A stretch of DNA of 64,000 bases, taken from positions 62,001 through 126,000 of the forward strand of contig JANMVX010000102.1 of the NCBI GenBank assembly GCA_031393505.1, written 5' to 3'. Positions 51,637 to 60,342 of this stretch are shown here, piece after piece (the first letter of the stretch is position 1; each line of letters opens with the position of its first letter). A program made the position numbers and the translations under genes. The notes beneath the pieces are model-generated. The model was not told the DNA's origin, searched no databases, and saw only the letters and a program-made list of their open reading frames with translations. The DNA comes from JANYHF01 sp031393505. Lineage in GTDB: Bacteria; Pseudomonadota; Alphaproteobacteria; Rhizobiales; Hyphomicrobiaceae.

Positions 51637-51844
51637 TCCTCTCCCCCGCTTTCCGGGGGAGAGGAGACCGCGTCTCGCAGCCGACCTTTGGGAGGCAAGA
51701 GCCACGCGGTCGGTGAGGGGCAGGAGCTTGCTCCGTACCCGTCTCGGCACCGGTACGGAGCAAGCTCCTGCCCCTCACCTGTCGCTTTATCCTCGGCTTC
51801 GCCTCGGGCGACATCCTCTCCCCCTAAGTAGGGGGAGAGGAGAA
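51637..51844. repeat. Large palindromic intergenic repeat, copy D
   Basis: Same orientation as copies B and C: CTCTCCCCC hairpin, GAGACCGCGTCTCGCAGCC, GGCAAGAGCCACGCGGTCGG, GGGGCAGGAGCTTGCTCCGT core with an exact opposing GGAGCAAGCTCCTGCCCC, and a final hairpin. It lies between pyrB and the convergent lipoprotein gene. Confidence 0.85.
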
Positions 51845-51884
51845 GATCAGACGGCGCTGCATTCGTTCACAAATCGCCTTCAGG

Positions 51885-52298
51885 CTACACCGCTTCAATT
51901 GACGAAAAATCATTGGCGACGTAGCGCGCCATGCTGGCGCGAATTCGCTCCAGGCGCTTGTCGTCGCACTCGTCCGCGCGGGAGGCGACGACGCGCTGGA
52001 TGAGGCTGCGCGCTTTGTCGAGCGAGGCGCCGAACTTGGCGACGTCTTCGGCGCGCGCGCCGTTGACCGCCTCGTAGGCCATGTAGGAGCCCTTCAGCGA
52101 CGGGTAGTCTACGTGGAAACCGCAGACCTCGGCCCAGGCCGCGTTCCAGGCCAGGTTCTTGAACCGGCGCTCGGGCGTCGCCACGGCGACTGGAGCGACT
52201 GCGCCAACGCTACCGGTGGTGGGGGTCGCCTGCGGCGCGCAGCCGGGCAGCAGCACCAAAAGCGTGATCGCCGCCAAACCGGACATCCGCAATGTCAT
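51885..52298 (-). CDS. Small lipoprotein of unknown function
   Basis: A 137-aa protein with a lipobox LLVLLPGC (lipidated Cys20). After an Ala/Pro/Thr-rich linker, the domain contains AEVCGFHVDYPSLKGSYMAYEAVNGARAEDVAKFGASLDKARSLIQ and a second Cys (ADECDDK), which could pair with the first. No known family recognised. Convergent with pyrB and 10 bp downstream of the GST gene on the same strand. Confidence 0.78.
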   Translation of the reverse strand: MTLRMSGLAAITLLVLLPGCAPQATPTTGSVGAVAPVAVATPERRFKNLAWNAAWAEVCGFHVDYPSLKGSYMAYEAVNGARAEDVAKFGASLDKARSLIQRVVASRADECDDKRLERIRASMARYVANDFSSIEAV

Positions 52299-52308
52299 TC
52301 CCGTCCCC

Positions 52309-52902
52309 CTATGCGCCGGCCTCGAACGTTTGCACGCGTTGGAAGGCGGGCCGCGCTTCCAAGATCTTTACATAGCCAGCCAAATGTGGTCCCGCCACCA
52401 GTTCCCACATAAGTCCCCAACGGATCATGGTGCCCATCATGATATCGGCGGCGGTGAACTTCTCGCCCAGCAGATAGGGACCCTTAGCGACGGCGGCGTC
52501 CATGACGGCATTGGCCTCATCGAAGGTGCCGTAAGGCGACTGGGTCGACGGCACGTCGAGGCTCATGAACTTGGCCAGGAACAGCGACTCCAGGTTGCCG
52601 ACAGAAAAGAACATCCAGCGCAGATACTCGCCGCGTTTGGGATCGGTCAGCTTCGGTGCCAGAGTTCCACCAGCATATTTGTCGGCGAGATAGGTGCAGA
52701 TGGCCGCGCGCTCGGTCAGCACGGCCTCGCCGTCGATGACGGTTGGCACTTTGCCGAAGGGGTTGAGCTTCAAATACGCCGGCGCCTTGTGCTCGTTTTT
52801 CGACAAGTCCAGCCGGTTCAGCTGATACGGCGCGCCAATTTCCTCCAGCAGCCAGTGCACACCGAAGGATCGGGTCTTTGCGGCGGCATAAAGCGTGATC
52901 AT
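52309..52902 (-). CDS. Glutathione S-transferase family protein
   Basis: A 197-aa GST from the ATG at 52902 (GGGA ribosome site); a start seven codons earlier is possible. The N-domain has TLYAAAKTRSFGVHWLLEEIGAPYQ, NPFGKVPTVIDGEAVLTERAAICTYLADKY with the cis-Pro and the Glu-Arg/Ser glutathione contact; the helical C-domain follows (GPYLLGEKFTAADIMMGTMI). Related in class to the beta/theta-like bacterial GSTs. Substrate unknown. Only distantly similar to the GST at 35813. Confidence 0.9.
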   Translation of the reverse strand: MITLYAAAKTRSFGVHWLLEEIGAPYQLNRLDLSKNEHKAPAYLKLNPFGKVPTVIDGEAVLTERAAICTYLADKYAGGTLAPKLTDPKRGEYLRWMFFSVGNLESLFLAKFMSLDVPSTQSPYGTFDEANAVMDAAVAKGPYLLGEKFTAADIMMGTMIRWGLMWELVAGPHLAGYVKILEARPAFQRVQTFEAGA

Positions 52903-53000
52903 GGCGATGATCCCTGCGTTCATTTCAACGTGATCTGGCTGCGACCGAACAGCGTTGCAATCACGGCTTTCATAGGCTGATTGCCCGCCAAAAACAAAAA

Positions 53001-53033
53001 AAGCAAGGCCGGTGAGGGCCTTGCTTTAAAACG
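53001..53033 (-). terminator. Strong minus-strand rho-independent terminator without an assigned gene
   Basis: On the minus strand, AAGCAAGGCC-CTCACC-GGCCTTGCTT followed by TTTTTG. The only minus-strand sequence upstream of it is the 300-bp region to about 53340, which has no convincing protein gene. Confidence 0.85.
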
Positions 53034-53340
53034 CCGCCTTGCGGCAGCGAAACCATTCCGGGGCGATCACACTCAGTTGCGACTTCGGGGCTCACTCCGT
53101 TACGGCCAGCGCGAACACCGCGCCACCCAACCTTCTAACGTCCTCCCACGACTTGGACCGGATCGTTGACACGACCACTTGTCTTCGCAGCCGCGCTAGT
53201 GCGCTTGGCTGGCAGTGCACCGACCGTTTTTTGGGGGTCCGGCGTTGTCGCGCATTGATCGCGACGGCGCACCATAGCAGCCAATTATCCGCTGTCACCA
53301 ACTCGATAGTGATCGACTATCGACCCATGTGGAAAACGCA
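53034..53340 (-). ncRNA. Candidate non-coding RNA or unrecognised small gene
   Basis: This region is bounded on its 3' side by a strong intrinsic terminator and lies between genes pointing away from it (GST minus at 52902, proS plus at 53540). A 69-aa frame at 53092-53301 (MVTADNWLLWCAV...) starts with GTG, has a basic Ser/Arg-rich middle and no family likeness. I therefore list the region as a possible sRNA. No known structural RNA family (6S, SRP, tmRNA, RNase P) is recognised in it. Confidence 0.35.
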
Positions 53341-53539
53341 TGACGGCCAAATGACCTAAGCGTCTTGCATGCCCCTGCACCCATCACCGCCGCCATCCCC
53401 ATGCGATCCCGCGCGCCAATTGCCTCTTGGGCCGGAAGCCGCTATGAGCGGCAGTCATGCCGTTATCCACATTTGGCCAGATCGTTTGGGCCAAGTATTG
53501 GAACCAAAACCCGAAATCCCTTACGTGGGAACCCCTAAA

Positions 53540-54877
53540 ATGCGCCTCAGCCGCTACTTCCTGCCCGTCCTGCGCGATACGCCCAAAGAGGCGGAGATCA
53601 TTTCGCATCAGCTGATGCTGCGCGCCGGCATGATCCGGCAGGAGAGCGCGGGCATTTATTCGTGGCTGCCGCTGGGCTTCAAGGTGCTGAAACGCATCGA
53701 GCAGATCGTGCGCGAGGAGCAGAACCGCGCCGGCGCGCTGGAAGTGCTGATGCCGACCATCCAGTCGGCGGACCTGTGGCGCAAGAGCGGGCGCTACGAG
53801 GCCTATGGCGCGGAGATGCTGCGCTTCAAGGACCGCAATGATCGCGACATGCTGTACGGCCCCACCAATGAAGAGGTGATCACCGACATTTTTCGTCAAG
53901 GCGTAAAGTCGTACCGCGACCTGCCGCGCAATCTCTACCACATCCAATGGAAGTTCCGCGACGAGCGCCGTCCTCGCTTTGGCGTCATGCGTGGCCGCGA
54001 GTTCCTGATGAAGGACGCTTATTCGTTCGATCTGACGGCCGAGGCGGGCAAGCATTCCTACAACAAGATGTTCGTCGCTTACCTGCGCACCTTCGCGCGC
54101 ATGGGTCTGAAGGCGATCCCGATGTCGGCAGATACCGGTCCGATCGGCGGCGAGAGCAGTCATGAGTTCCTGATCCTGGCCGATACCGGCGAGAGCGCCG
54201 TGTTCTTCGACCGCGATTTTTACGACATGGACTGGAGCGCCTTCGAGATCGACTACGACAATGTCGGCGAGGTGTCCAAGGTGGTCGGCAACTTCACCAG
54301 CAAGTACGCCGCCTCGGACGAGAAACACGTCGTCGCCGAGTTCGAAAGGCAAGTGGCGGAACCCAAGCGCATGAGCGGCCGCGGCATCGAGATCGGGCAC
54401 ATCTTCTTTTTCGGGACTCAATACTCCGCGCCGTTGGGCTGCGTTGTGCAGGGGCCGAAGGGAGAGCAGATCACGCTGCAATCGGGCTCCTACGGCATCG
54501 GCGTGTCGCGCCTGCCGGCCGCCATCATTGAGGCCAGCCATGACGCCAACGGCATCATCTGGCCGCTGCAGGTGGCGCCGTTCCAGGTCGGGTTGATCAA
54601 CCTCAAGGCGGGCGATGCGGCTGTCGATGCGGCCTGCAACGACCTCTACGCCAAACTCGAAAAAGCCGGGATCGATGTGCTCTTTGATGACACCGACGAG
54701 CGCGCCGGCGGCAAATTCGCAACCATGGATCTGATCGGCCTGCCGTATCAGCTGGCGGTCGGCCCCAAGGGGTTGAAGGATGGCATGGTGGAACTAAAAG
54801 CGCGCGCCGGCGGAGCGAAAGAGACGCTGTCGCCGGAGGCGGCGCTGGCGAAGCTGGTGGCGGTGGTGAAGGGGTGA
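53540..54877 (+). CDS. proS: Prolyl-tRNA synthetase (short, editing-domain-free type)
   Basis: A 445-aa class II synthetase from the ATG at 53540, where homology begins (MRLSRYFLPVLRDTPKEAEIISHQLMLRAGMIRQ); the frame is open upstream but low complexity. Motif 2 region FRDERRPRFGVMRGREFLMKDAYSFD and motif 3 region GSYGIGVSRLPAAIIE are present. The roughly 180-aa editing insertion of the E. coli enzyme is absent, as in most alphaproteobacteria. The C-terminal anticodon-binding domain ends with the stop codon, 8 bp before a GGGACTA array. Confidence 0.96.
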   Translation: MRLSRYFLPVLRDTPKEAEIISHQLMLRAGMIRQESAGIYSWLPLGFKVLKRIEQIVREEQNRAGALEVLMPTIQSADLWRKSGRYEAYGAEMLRFKDRNDRDMLYGPTNEEVITDIFRQGVKSYRDLPRNLYHIQWKFRDERRPRFGVMRGREFLMKDAYSFDLTAEAGKHSYNKMFVAYLRTFARMGLKAIPMSADTGPIGGESSHEFLILADTGESAVFFDRDFYDMDWSAFEIDYDNVGEVSKVVGNFTSKYAASDEKHVVAEFERQVAEPKRMSGRGIEIGHIFFFGTQYSAPLGCVVQGPKGEQITLQSGSYGIGVSRLPAAIIEASHDANGIIWPLQVAPFQVGLINLKAGDAAVDAACNDLYAKLEKAGIDVLFDDTDERAGGKFATMDLIGLPYQLAVGPKGLKDGMVELKARAGGAKETLSPEAALAKLVAVVKG

Positions 54878-54884
54878 GGAAGAA

Positions 54885-54940
54885 GGGACTAGGGACTAGG
54901 GACTAGGGACTAGGGACTAGGGACTAGGGACTAGGGACTA
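54885..54940. repeat. GGGACTA tandem array, 8 units
   Basis: Eight perfect copies of the 7-mer GGGACTA directly after proS. Its inverted counterpart is at 55020-55047, 79 bp away, so transcripts can form a long hairpin. Confidence 0.95.
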
Positions 54941-55019
54941 GTAAGTGCGGGCCGCAAACTTGCGATGTGGATGAGGTTGACGATGTTGATGAAGCTCGGC
55001 GGTCACTCGACGATTTGCC

Positions 55020-55047
55020 TAGTCCCTAGTCCCTAGTCCCTAGTCCC
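55020..55047. repeat. TAGTCCC tandem array, 4 units (inverted counterpart)
   Basis: Four perfect copies of TAGTCCC, the reverse complement register of GGGACTA. It ends 23 bp before the lolC start codon, so pairing with the upstream array could affect lolC translation. Confidence 0.95.
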
Positions 55048-55070
55048 TCCCACCTTCCGGGCCTCACCCC

Positions 55071-56348
55071 ATGTCCACCACCACCGACACCACCCCCTTC
55101 GGCCCGTTCGAGTGGATGTTCGCCAGCCGCTACCTGCGCCCGCGCCGCAAGGAGGGGCTGATCTCGGTCATCGCCATCATCTCGTTTCTCGGCATCATGC
55201 TCGGGGTGGCGACGCTGATCTCCGTCATGGCCCTCTTCACCGGCGTGCGGCAGGAGCTCACCACAAAACTGCTTGGCCTGAACGGCCACTTCGTCATCAG
55301 CAGGGTCGGCGATCTGTTTACGGACTATGACGAGGTCGCCGCGCGCCTGAAAACGGTGCCCGGCCTGCAGCGCGCCATGCCGGTCATTGAAGGCCAGGCC
55401 CTGTTCAGCAACGCTGCCGCGACCGGATTTTCCGTCGCCGTGCTGGTGCGCGGGATGCGAGCTGCCGATATTTCCAGCATGAAGCTGGTCGCGGGCGGCT
55501 TGAAGGGCGGATCGCTGGACGGGTTCGACGACGGACAGGGCATCGCGCTGGGCCGCCGCCTTGCCGAGTCGCTCGGCGTCGGCATCGGCGACAACGTGAA
55601 ACTCATCACCAACCGTGGCAAATCCACCATCTTCGGCGCCAAGCCGAACAGCAAGAATTACGCCGTGTCCGCCATATTCGAGATCGGCATGGCGGAATAT
55701 GACAAGACCATCGCCTTTTTACCACTGCACGAATCCCAGGCCTTCTTCAACTATCCCGGCCAGGCCAACGTGCTGGAAGTCATGGTCGACAATCCCGATA
55801 TCGTAAAAGCCATGACGCCGGCCATCGAGTCGCGGCTCGGCAAAGGTTACTCCCTCAGCGATTGGGAGCAGCGCAACGCCACCATCCTCTCCGTCATCGA
55901 CGTCGAGCGGAACCTGATGTTCTTCGTGGTCTCGCTGATCACCATCGTCGCCATGCTGAACGTCATTTCCGGCCTCACCATGCTGGTGAAGGACAAGGGC
56001 CGCGACGTCGCCATCCTGCGCACCATGGGGGCGACGCCAGGCAGCGTCATGCGCATTTTCCTCATCACCGGCGCCAGCATCGGCATCGCGGGCACGCTGG
56101 CGGGACTGATCCTAGCGATCCTGTTCTGCCGCAATGTGGAAGAGATCCGCACCTTCATCGGCTGGGTGACCGGGACGACGCCGTTCGATCCTAACGTCTA
56201 CGTCGTGACAAAACTGAAAGCCGTCATGGACCCGGTGGTGACCGGCTTCATCGTGCTCAGCTCCATCATCCTCTCGGTGCTGGCCACCATCATTCCGTCC
56301 TGGCGGGCCTCGCGCATCGATCCCGTCGAAGCGCTTCGATACGAATAG
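55071..56348 (+). CDS. lolC: Lipoprotein-releasing ABC transporter permease
   Basis: A 425-aa LolC/E-type (MacB-like) permease. One N-terminal TM helix follows FEWMFASRYLRPRRKEGLISVIAIISFLGIMLGVATLISVMALF; then a periplasmic core of about 220 residues; then three TM helices (MFFVVSLITIVAMLNVISGLTMLVKDKGRDVAILRTMGATPGSVMRIF, a signature block). With LolD it extracts lipoproteins from the inner membrane for delivery to LolA. A single LolC/E hybrid subunit, as in many alphaproteobacteria. lolD follows 11 bp later. Confidence 0.95.
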   Translation: MSTTTDTTPFGPFEWMFASRYLRPRRKEGLISVIAIISFLGIMLGVATLISVMALFTGVRQELTTKLLGLNGHFVISRVGDLFTDYDEVAARLKTVPGLQRAMPVIEGQALFSNAAATGFSVAVLVRGMRAADISSMKLVAGGLKGGSLDGFDDGQGIALGRRLAESLGVGIGDNVKLITNRGKSTIFGAKPNSKNYAVSAIFEIGMAEYDKTIAFLPLHESQAFFNYPGQANVLEVMVDNPDIVKAMTPAIESRLGKGYSLSDWEQRNATILSVIDVERNLMFFVVSLITIVAMLNVISGLTMLVKDKGRDVAILRTMGATPGSVMRIFLITGASIGIAGTLAGLILAILFCRNVEEIRTFIGWVTGTTPFDPNVYVVTKLKAVMDPVVTGFIVLSSIILSVLATIIPSWRASRIDPVEALRYE

Positions 56349-56359
56349 GGTTTCCTCAC

Positions 56360-57061
56360 TTGCAAGATTCGACCACCAAAACATCAGCCCTATCTCTACG
56401 CGGCGTCGACCGCTGCTTCCGCCAGGGCGACCGCGAACTTTGGATCCTGCGCGGCGCCGAGGCGGAGCTGCGGGCGGGACAGGCCGTCGCGCTGGTCGGC
56501 CCCTCGGGTTCGGGCAAATCCTCGCTGCTGCACATTGCCGGGCTGTTGGAAAAGCCCGAGGCCGGCCAGGTTTTCATCGGCGGGCGCGATTGCGTCGCGC
56601 TGCCCGACACGGAGCGCACCCGCGTCCGCCGCAAGGAAATCGGCTTCGTCTATCAGTTCCACCATTTGCTGCCGGAGTTCTCGGCGCTGGAAAATGTCGT
56701 CATTCCGCAAATGATCGCGGGTGTGGCGCGCAAGGACGCGGGCGTGCAGGCCTTGGCGGCGCTGACGGCGCTGGGGCTGGGCGAGAGGGCCGAGCATCGC
56801 CCCGGCCAACTCTCCGGCGGCGAGCAGCAGCGCGTCGCCATCGCCCGCGCGCTGGCCAACAAACCGGCGCTGCTGCTGGCCGACGAGCCGACCGGCAACC
56901 TCGATCCCGAAACGAGCGAGCGCGTGTTCGCCGAGCTGCTCAATCTGATTCACACCTCAGGCCTGGCCGCACTTATCGCCACCCACAACATGGACATCGC
57001 CAAGCGCATGGACCGCATACTGACTTTGCGCGGCGGCAAGCTGGTCGAAGTCGGTTCATGA
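56360..57061 (+). CDS. lolD: Lipoprotein-releasing ABC transporter ATPase
   Basis: A 233-aa ABC ATPase. Walker A GPSGSGKSSLLHIAG, the LolD-characteristic GFVYQFHHLLPEFSALENVVIPQ, signature LSGGEQQRVAIARALANKP, Walker B LLLADEPTGNLD and H-loop ATHNMD. The start is a TTG at 56360; no ATG gives the conserved N-terminus. It powers LolC. A transposon is inserted 3 bp after its stop codon plus the target duplication, separating it from whatever gene originally followed. Confidence 0.95.
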   Translation: MQDSTTKTSALSLRGVDRCFRQGDRELWILRGAEAELRAGQAVALVGPSGSGKSSLLHIAGLLEKPEAGQVFIGGRDCVALPDTERTRVRRKEIGFVYQFHHLLPEFSALENVVIPQMIAGVARKDAGVQALAALTALGLGERAEHRPGQLSGGEQQRVAIARALANKPALLLADEPTGNLDPETSERVFAELLNLIHTSGLAALIATHNMDIAKRMDRILTLRGGKLVEVGS

Positions 57062-57064
57062 CCC

Positions 57065-57072
57065 AGGGAGGC
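57065..57072. repeat. Target-site duplication, left copy
   Basis: AGGGAGGC directly outside the left terminal inverted repeat; the same 8 bases follow the right repeat at 60652-60659 (9 bp if the preceding C is counted). Confidence 0.85.
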
Positions 57073-57092
57073 GGTAGTGTCTCAGTTTGAAA
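57073..57092 (+). repeat. Left terminal inverted repeat of the transposon
   Basis: Begins GGTAGTGT, then C at position 9 (A in the right copy), then TCAGTTTGAAA. Confidence 0.88.
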
Positions 57093-57093
57093 A

Positions 57094-57822
57094 TTACTCG
57101 ATGACAGCACCATCCGGCGGCGGCACGCTGGCCCACCGCTCGGCGATGCTCTGGCATGCTGCCTCCATGTTTCGAAACCTGGAAAGAGCGTCGCCAGGAG
57201 CCGCGTGCACGATTCCGGCATGAGCATCGATTGTGACGCAAAGTTTTTGCTCTGGCGTTGCTTGGTCGCTTTCGTCCAGTGTCTGCCTGTACCCGAACAA
57301 GAACGATGACTGCCAAGCCGCGACATCGTCGTCCAAATCCTTGCCCTTTGCGTAGCGGAATGTGGCTAGACCAGTCTTGACGGCGTTCGTCCGCGTCACC
57401 CGGCGAAGCGCAAATCGCACGTCCGGATTGATATTGACTCCGTTCAATACAATGTCCGTGATGCGATCATCTCGGTACAACTCTGCGTCCGGCAGCTTCA
57501 GATTAGCATAGGCCGCAACAAAGGAGTCGATGTAGTCGGCGTTGTTCTCCAGGACTTCACGGTCGAAGTCCGTATCCGATAGCATCGCCCTGAGCCGTTC
57601 GGCTTCCTGAGTCAACGTGACGCAATCGGCGCGCGCGCCAAGAAAGTGCTTTGTTATTGCGGACTTGGCGCGGTCGTGTTGGATTATGCGCGCAATTGGT
57701 CGGTACTTGCACCTGCGTATGATCGTTCTGCGTGCCCGCTCAGATGCCGCCATATAGTCCGCGAGGTATCTGGCATTCATTCGCGGCGTTTTTACGAGCC
57801 GGTGCGTTGGCTTTGTCAGCAT
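57094..57822 (-). CDS. Transposon passenger protein of unknown function
   Basis: A 242-aa protein from the ATG at 57822 with GAGG six bases upstream. The basic N-terminus (MNARYLADYMAASERARRTIIRRCKYRPIARIIQH) looks nucleic-acid binding. The centre is acidic and helical. The last 100 residues contain VKTGLATFRYAKGKDLDDDVAAWQSSFLFGY, LCVTIDAHAGIVHAAPGD and FRNMEAACQSIAERW, with several conserved-looking acidic, Lys and His residues that could form an active site. Its stop lies about 2 bp inside the left end of the element. No family assigned; possibly an effector or a regulator of the transposon's cargo. Confidence 0.75.
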   Translation of the reverse strand: MLTKPTHRLVKTPRMNARYLADYMAASERARRTIIRRCKYRPIARIIQHDRAKSAITKHFLGARADCVTLTQEAERLRAMLSDTDFDREVLENNADYIDSFVAAYANLKLPDAELYRDDRITDIVLNGVNINPDVRFALRRVTRTNAVKTGLATFRYAKGKDLDDDVAAWQSSFLFGYRQTLDESDQATPEQKLCVTIDAHAGIVHAAPGDALSRFRNMEAACQSIAERWASVPPPDGAVIE

Positions 57823-57842
57823 CAAAACCTCTTGGTGGCAAA

Positions 57843-58070
57843 ATGATGAATTTTTACTTCAGCGGGCAAGAATCTGACGGGGCTACCCTATACTTGGCAC
57901 CGCTCTCAAGTCGAAGGCTTGCGCTTTGTGCTGATCGAGTGGACGATTGTAGCGGGTACTTCCTCTTCGAAGAGCGACTATGTGGGGCCTCTCCACAGAT
58001 TGAGATACTGGCCAGAGTCGAAAACGACGATGCGGCGATCAGGCTTAGCCGTCTATTCGGCTTGGCTTAG
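57843..58070 (+). CDS. Small transposon passenger protein of unknown function
   Basis: A 75-aa protein (MMNFYFSGQESDGATLYLAPLSSRRLALCADRVDD...), divergent from the 242-aa gene with only 20 bp between start codons, and overlapping the end of the transposase gene by 18 bp. It has an alternating hydrophobic pattern suggesting a small beta-rich fold and a C-terminal helix (AAIRLSRLFGLA). No known family; may be an accessory protein or antitoxin-like partner. Confidence 0.6.
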   Translation: MMNFYFSGQESDGATLYLAPLSSRRLALCADRVDDCSGYFLFEERLCGASPQIEILARVENDDAAIRLSRLFGLA

Positions 58071-58943
58071 TGCCTGCTTTCTGTACGTTTTAGGCCGACC
58101 CGGCTTCGGCGCGGCGGCATCGATCAGCGCAACCACGTCTTCCATGCTCATCAGTTTGTCCGTGAGCCCGGCTGCCATCGCAGGCGTCACGCGCAACGTC
58201 TTATGGATGCGAACCCAATTGTACCAGACGGCATAGAGCGCCACTATGTTGACGTGACTCTCGAATTTCTTGGAGAAGCCGTTCGTGAGCCGCGTGAACC
58301 GGCGCATGTGCATCCGCATGGTAAGGTTCTGACGCTCAACGTAGCTGGTGCTGATGTGCTTGGGATCGGGCTTGCCTTCGATAGGATTCTTGATGATGCC
58401 CGTGCATTCGGCGGGGCTGTAACGGCCTTTGGCGTTCTCGGGTGAATTGCCATAGAGCTTGATGAGCTGGGCGTAATCCACATCAGCGCCGAAGGCTCCT
58501 TCGACGGCTTCCAGATAGGCCTTGAGGCCGTCGCTGGTGAGCTGGACGCGGGTTGCGAGCCGCGATGCAAGATCGTCAATAAACAACTTGGCGCAATCGC
58601 CATCGCGGCCACCGACGAACCACTGGATAATAAGCTTGGAATCGGCGTCGAGGCCGGTCCATGTCCAAGTATCGCCAGCGCCATCGGGTGCCGCCTTTGC
58701 CGTCGCAACGTTCTTCTGCTTGGCGTAGGTGAAGCTCCAAATCTCATCGACCTGGACGCGCTTGGATTTCACGCCACGCACGTTCTCATCGTGGAACTGC
58801 ATGCAGACCTTTCCGGCCTCCACAAGGATCTTCGCAACGGTGTTGATCGACACGTCGCACACGCGGGAGATCGACCGCATGGACGACCCCTCGCAGAGCA
58901 TCGAGAGGATTTGGACGCGCTTGACCGTGGACAGCTTGTTCAT
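58053..58943 (-). CDS. IS1-family-like DDE transposase
   Basis: A 296-aa protein from the ATG at 58943. An N-terminal helix-turn-helix (KRVQILSMLCEGSSMRSISRVCDVSINTVAKILVEAG) is followed by the catalytic core: first Asp in KSKRVQVDEIWSF, second Asp in VQLTSDGLKAYLEAVEGAF, and Glu in STSYVERQNLTMRMHMRRFTRLTNGFSKKF. It is a single uninterrupted frame, unlike classical IS1, which needs a frameshift to join InsA and InsB. The matching 20-bp terminal repeats and 8-bp duplication around it argue that it is active or recently was. Confidence 0.92.
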   Translation of the reverse strand: MNKLSTVKRVQILSMLCEGSSMRSISRVCDVSINTVAKILVEAGKVCMQFHDENVRGVKSKRVQVDEIWSFTYAKQKNVATAKAAPDGAGDTWTWTGLDADSKLIIQWFVGGRDGDCAKLFIDDLASRLATRVQLTSDGLKAYLEAVEGAFGADVDYAQLIKLYGNSPENAKGRYSPAECTGIIKNPIEGKPDPKHISTSYVERQNLTMRMHMRRFTRLTNGFSKKFESHVNIVALYAVWYNWVRIHKTLRVTPAMAAGLTDKLMSMEDVVALIDAAAPKPGRPKTYRKQALSQAE

Positions 58944-59103
58944 GCCATTAATGTATGAACTTTTTTGCTTGTCGTCAAGCAATTCAGTCACCTGTGGACG
59001 GTTTTGCGCTAGCGAATCGGCAGCGTTCCACATCATACTAGACAGATGAGAGCTGTTACTAGTAGCATTTTGGCTGTTTCTAGCAACCTAGCAGGGCGAT
59101 CCA

Positions 59104-60342
59104 ATGGCTGACGTGAACCAACAAAGGCGCTGGATGTTGGCTGGTTCTGTTTTTACGCCAGGATCCCCCGTCAGCGAACGAGATCTGTTCGCCGGGCGCC
59201 AAGTCCAAATCGGCAAAATAATGGAAGCTGTCTCGCAAAGAGGCTTCCACGCCGTGCTGTACGGTGATCGCGGAGTCGGCAAGACATCCCTTGCGAACGT
59301 CCTGTCCGCCTTTCTTCAGGACGTCGGCACAACGGTTCTTTTCGCGCGGGCGAATTGCGATGCAACGGACGACTTTTCGACGTTGTGGCGAAAAGTATTG
59401 CAAGATATCACGCTAACTGAAACCCGTGACGGAGTCGGGTTTGGCGCAAAACAACAGGCTTCGCATCGACGCCTTATAGATAGTTTTCCAGAAGCGTTGC
59501 GGCCTGATGACATAAGGCGAGCGCTTGCTCTCGTGGGGCAGTCCGTTACACTCGTTGTTGCAATTGATGAATTTGATCGGCTAACAAACCCGGATGTTCC
59601 AGAGCTAATGGCGGACACCATCAAGGCGCTGTCAGATTCGGCAACACCAGCGACTGTAATAATAATTGGAGTTGCGGACTCGGTAGACCATCTAATCGCT
59701 GGGCACCGCTCAATTGAGCGATCATTGGTTCAAGTGCCGATGCCGCGCATGTCGAAAGTGGAGATGGATCAGATCGTAACGAAGGGAACGGAACGGCTAG
59801 GCATGTCCATCACCAAGGACGCTACGACAGAAATTGTTCGTCTATCGCAGGGACTGCCTTTTGTGACACACATGCTTTCACTGTACAGCGTGAGAGCAGC
59901 GCTCGAAAGCAAGTCTCTTACTGTGAGCACGTCGGCAGTTGATACCGGTATGCGCAAGTCTCTCGATCAGTGGCAGGAGTCAATAAAAACGGCTTACTAT
60001 GACGCGACACGGAGCCATCAACCTGAGCATCTTTACAAAGAGGTGCTACTTGCGTGTGCATTTGCGGAAGTGGATGATAAGAGTTACTTCACGGCAGCGT
60101 CGGTGCGCGGGCCGCTTAGAGTTGTGGCGGAAAGGCCTGAATTCGATATTCCGAATTTCGCGCGTCATCTTAAGGAAATGAGCGAGCCGCATCGAGGGGG
60201 CGTTTTAGTACGAGAAGGAGAGACTCGACGCTTGCGATACAGATTCGCAAACCCGCTCATGAGGGCTTACGTAATTATGCGCGGGGTTAAGGATGGGATA
60301 CTTACCTTAAAAAAGCGTGACGCTATTTCTCCCATCGCTTAG
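59104..60342 (+). CDS. Orc1/STAND-like AAA ATPase, transposon passenger
   Basis: A 412-aa ATPase. Walker A is YGDRGVGKTSLANVL, Walker B VVAIDEFDRL, sensor-1-like TVIIIGVADSVDHL, followed by an Arg-containing HRSIERS segment and a C-terminal helical/winged-helix part (HLYKEVLLACAFAEVDDKSYF). Codon usage is AT-richer than the chromosome. Divergent from the transposase (160-bp gap). It could be a target-selection ATPase of the IstB/TnsC kind, or a stand-alone defence ATPase; the Orc1-like C-terminus slightly favours the latter. Ends 20 bp inside the next, convergent gene. Confidence 0.85.
   Translation: MADVNQQRRWMLAGSVFTPGSPVSERDLFAGRQVQIGKIMEAVSQRGFHAVLYGDRGVGKTSLANVLSAFLQDVGTTVLFARANCDATDDFSTLWRKVLQDITLTETRDGVGFGAKQQASHRRLIDSFPEALRPDDIRRALALVGQSVTLVVAIDEFDRLTNPDVPELMADTIKALSDSATPATVIIIGVADSVDHLIAGHRSIERSLVQVPMPRMSKVEMDQIVTKGTERLGMSITKDATTEIVRLSQGLPFVTHMLSLYSVRAALESKSLTVSTSAVDTGMRKSLDQWQESIKTAYYDATRSHQPEHLYKEVLLACAFAEVDDKSYFTAASVRGPLRVVAERPEFDIPNFARHLKEMSEPHRGGVLVREGETRRLRYRFANPLMRAYVIMRGVKDGILTLKKRDAISPIA

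Noticed and set aside
53384..54541. A 385-codon minus-strand open frame opposite proS
   Set aside because: It is the complement of a full-length prolyl-tRNA synthetase and has no family likeness.
54885..55047. Possible CRISPR array
   Set aside because: The 7-bp units are directly adjacent with no spacers, and no cas genes are present, so it is a tandem repeat. No CRISPR array was found in the window.
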